5,632 nucleotides of DNA, from contig JAUVJT010000142.1 of assembly GCA_030592225.1 (NCBI GenBank), positions 1 to 5,632 on the forward strand, written 5' to 3'. Source of the DNA: Candidatus Stahliibacteriota bacterium. Lineage in GTDB: Bacteria > Hydrothermota > Tepidihabitantia > B3-TA06. Position 1 is the stretch's first letter, and every line of letters starts with the position of its first letter. Shown here piece by piece: positions 4,501 through 5,632 of this stretch. The translations under genes and the position numbers were made by a program. The notes under the pieces are model-generated. The model had not been told where the DNA came from and ran no database searches. It worked only from the letters and a program-made list of their open reading frames with translations.

Positions 4501-4690
4501 GTGTTATATCCTTAAAGACCAGGAACGCATGTTCCTGGATATAGTGAAAATACCCCGAAGGGGTACGGGGTGTTGCGGGGTGTTATCTCCTTGTGACCGG
4601 AGCGTATGCTCCGGCTTATTGTGAGAATACCCTATGAGATGCGGTAAAATTGGCATCTCAAGGGGCAGACTCTGCCCCGGAGGGGTACGG
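4501..4690. repeat. Two homologous hairpin units in tandem
   Basis: Both units begin GTGTTATnTCCTT (4501 and 4580), then ACC and a hairpin, then GTGAnAATACCC, then a stem closed by GGGTACGG. Unit 1 has an 8-bp hairpin (4519-4526 with 4531-4538, loop GCAT) and TACCCC-GAA-GGGGTA (4551-4565). Unit 2 has a 7-bp hairpin (4597-4603 with 4608-4614, loop GTAT). Between TACCC (4628-4632) and GGGTA (4683-4687) it carries two more hairpins: TGAGATGC/GCATCTCA (4635-4660) and GGGGCAG/CTGCCCC (4662-4678). The differences between the first hairpins of the two units preserve pairing. No T-run follows any stem, so these are not ordinary terminators. Function unknown. Confidence 0.65.
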
Positions 4691-4699
4691 TGTTATGGG

Positions 4700-4727
4700 T
4701 TGACAACCAATCGCTTTCCCATAGACT
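4700..4727 (+). promoter_or_regulatory. Promoter for the secreted-protein gene
   Basis: TTGACA (4700-4705) and TAGACT (4722-4727, four of six) with a 16-bp spacer. Transcription would start near 4734, so the leader is only about 13 bases and consists almost entirely of the ribosome site AAAAGGAGG (4734-4742). The hairpin units upstream would lie outside this transcript. Confidence 0.45.
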
Positions 4728-4746
4728 TTTCTTAAAAGGAGGATAC

Positions 4747-5632
4747 ATGCGTAGAGTTCTTATTCTGGGAGTCTTGGTTGCTTTAGGCCTTTGTGCCGAG
4801 CTTTGGGTGAACGCCATCCGTGACCCTGGTGCTGAGCTGGGGCAAGGTAATTGGGAGACGGAAGTATGGGAAAATCCTGACTTTCCAGGTTCTGGTGACA
4901 GTGCACGGGTTGATTCTCACGACTCAAGCAGGGCTTATGAAGGGGATTACTCCTTCCTTACGGATACAAAGAAAAATCCTAGTATAGGCTGGGCAGAATG
5001 TTATACTATTTGTCACCAGTCACTTAAAGTTCCCAAGGCGGTTCAGGATATTGACAGCTGTTTCTGGGTATTGTACGTTGCTAATCTTCCCACAAACTTT
5101 TGGAATGAGATATTCATTATATTCAGATCAAAAGAAGGAAAGAACATCAGATGGGTGACCGGAAACTACGATGATACGCCTAACGACACCCTATATTCGA
5201 TAGGGTATCCTACTCCAGATACAGGAATATGGACAGAACATGGTGGGGATTTTTACAATTCATGGGTAAAAGGTATAGGTTGGCCTATCTTAGACACCAT
5301 AGTTGAGGTTCAGCTTAACTCGTGGGGATCAGGATTAGAAAGTGGAGCTTGGTACGGCCAGGAAGTCTCATGGGATAATTTAGAGCTTCGCTGCATCGCC
5401 TACTACGACTACGCTGCGGAAAGCATAGATTCAGACCCGTGGGAGAGCGTCCCGCGGTCATATACGCCCATTGCCACCTTTGCCAATAAGGGCAAGCTGG
5501 ACGACTTCTCCACCTGGGTGTTTGCCGAGATATACAGACACGACACCGAGGAGGTGGTGTTCAAGGATTCGGTCGAGGTCAGCATACCGTCGGATGGCTC
5601 TGAGCAGGTAACCTTTGCAACCTACCAGCACA
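4747..5632 (+). CDS. Secreted multi-domain protein, 3' end outside window
   Basis: Open from ATG 4747 to the window edge (295 complete codons, no stop). AAAGGAGG (4735-4742) four bases upstream fixes the start. Residues 1-23 form a signal peptide: RR, a hydrophobic core (VLILGVLVALGL) and VNA just before the likely cleavage site at A23. C16 sits in LGLC, which is not a proper lipobox, so export rather than lipidation is likely. Residues ~35-215 are rich in W, G, D and aromatic residues and include EGDYSFLTDT and SWDNLELR, patterns seen in carbohydrate-binding or jelly-roll beta-sandwich domains (inferred, not proven). From ~residue 230 (YTPIATFANKGKLDDF, then VSIPSDGSEQVTFATY) the sequence looks like a CARDB/Ig-like cell-surface repeat. 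Base composition rises in GC at about 5395, at this domain boundary. A surface-anchored adhesin or exoenzyme is plausible; no catalytic motif is visible. Confidence 0.85.
   Translation, partial: MRRVLILGVLVALGLCAELWVNAIRDPGAELGQGNWETEVWENPDFPGSGDSARVDSHDSSRAYEGDYSFLTDTKKNPSIGWAECYTICHQSLKVPKAVQDIDSCFWVLYVANLPTNFWNEIFIIFRSKEGKNIRWVTGNYDDTPNDTLYSIGYPTPDTGIWTEHGGDFYNSWVKGIGWPILDTIVEVQLNSWGSGLESGAWYGQEVSWDNLELRCIAYYDYAAESIDSDPWESVPRSYTPIATFANKGKLDDFSTWVFAEIYRHDTEEVVFKDSVEVSIPSDGSEQVTFATYQH

Noticed and set aside
4501..4690. Intrinsic terminators of the TPR gene
   Set aside because: The stems are good but none is followed by a T-run on the plus strand.
4786..4797. Lipobox in the secreted protein (LGLC)
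   Set aside because: Leucine directly before the cysteine does not fit the lipobox rule of a small residue; the later VNA site fits ordinary signal peptidase better.

Overview
The window looks like a piece of an uncultivated bacterial genome. The evidence is well-formed Shine-Dalgarno sites, sigma70-type promoters, a MTH1187/YqgV-family thiamine-binding protein, TPR proteins, a large secreted multi-domain protein, and many short dispersed intergenic repeats. A candidate phylum such as WOR-3/Stahlbacteria, or a relative, is a guess from the style of the secreted protein and the repeats. No marker gene fixes the taxonomy. Most genes here have no function I can name.

Layout. Positions 1-180 hold no convincing gene, only short 9-bp-periodic repeats and small dyads. 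Positions 190-395 hold a compact transcription unit on the minus strand: a perfect-consensus promoter, a Shine-Dalgarno site, a 27-codon ORF, a foldable three-armed structure and an intrinsic terminator. About 55 bp away, a divergent plus-strand promoter (451-478) starts a group of genes: a zinc-ribbon/TPR protein (574-1224), a 20-codon micro-ORF (1234-1296) whose stop overlaps the next start, a two-TM membrane protein (1293-2126) and a small one-TM protein with half a zinc ribbon (2147-2341). Positions 2342-2690 carry no gene I believe in. They hold two small hairpins, five to six 11-bp direct repeats with phased T-tracts, and a promoter. Then come the thiamine-binding protein (2691-2996) and a 431-aa TPR protein (3043-4338), each with its own promoter; the second promoter sits so close that the mRNA should be leaderless. 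Positions 4339-4746 are non-coding: a ~150-bp element with imperfect inverted ends, two homologous hairpin units with paired base changes, and a promoter. The window ends inside a secreted protein (4747 to beyond 5632).

Working together. The 574-2341 genes form a plausible co-transcribed membrane-associated module of unknown role, with zinc ribbons at both ends. The thiamine-binding protein and the TPR protein are neighbours, but nothing shows a shared function. Five promoters share an exact TTGACA box, a 16-bp spacer and a TAnnnT -10 box, which suggests an unusually uniform housekeeping promoter in this genome.

The strongest candidates for something undescribed are the minus-strand structured small gene at 190-395 and the covarying hairpin units at 4501-4690.
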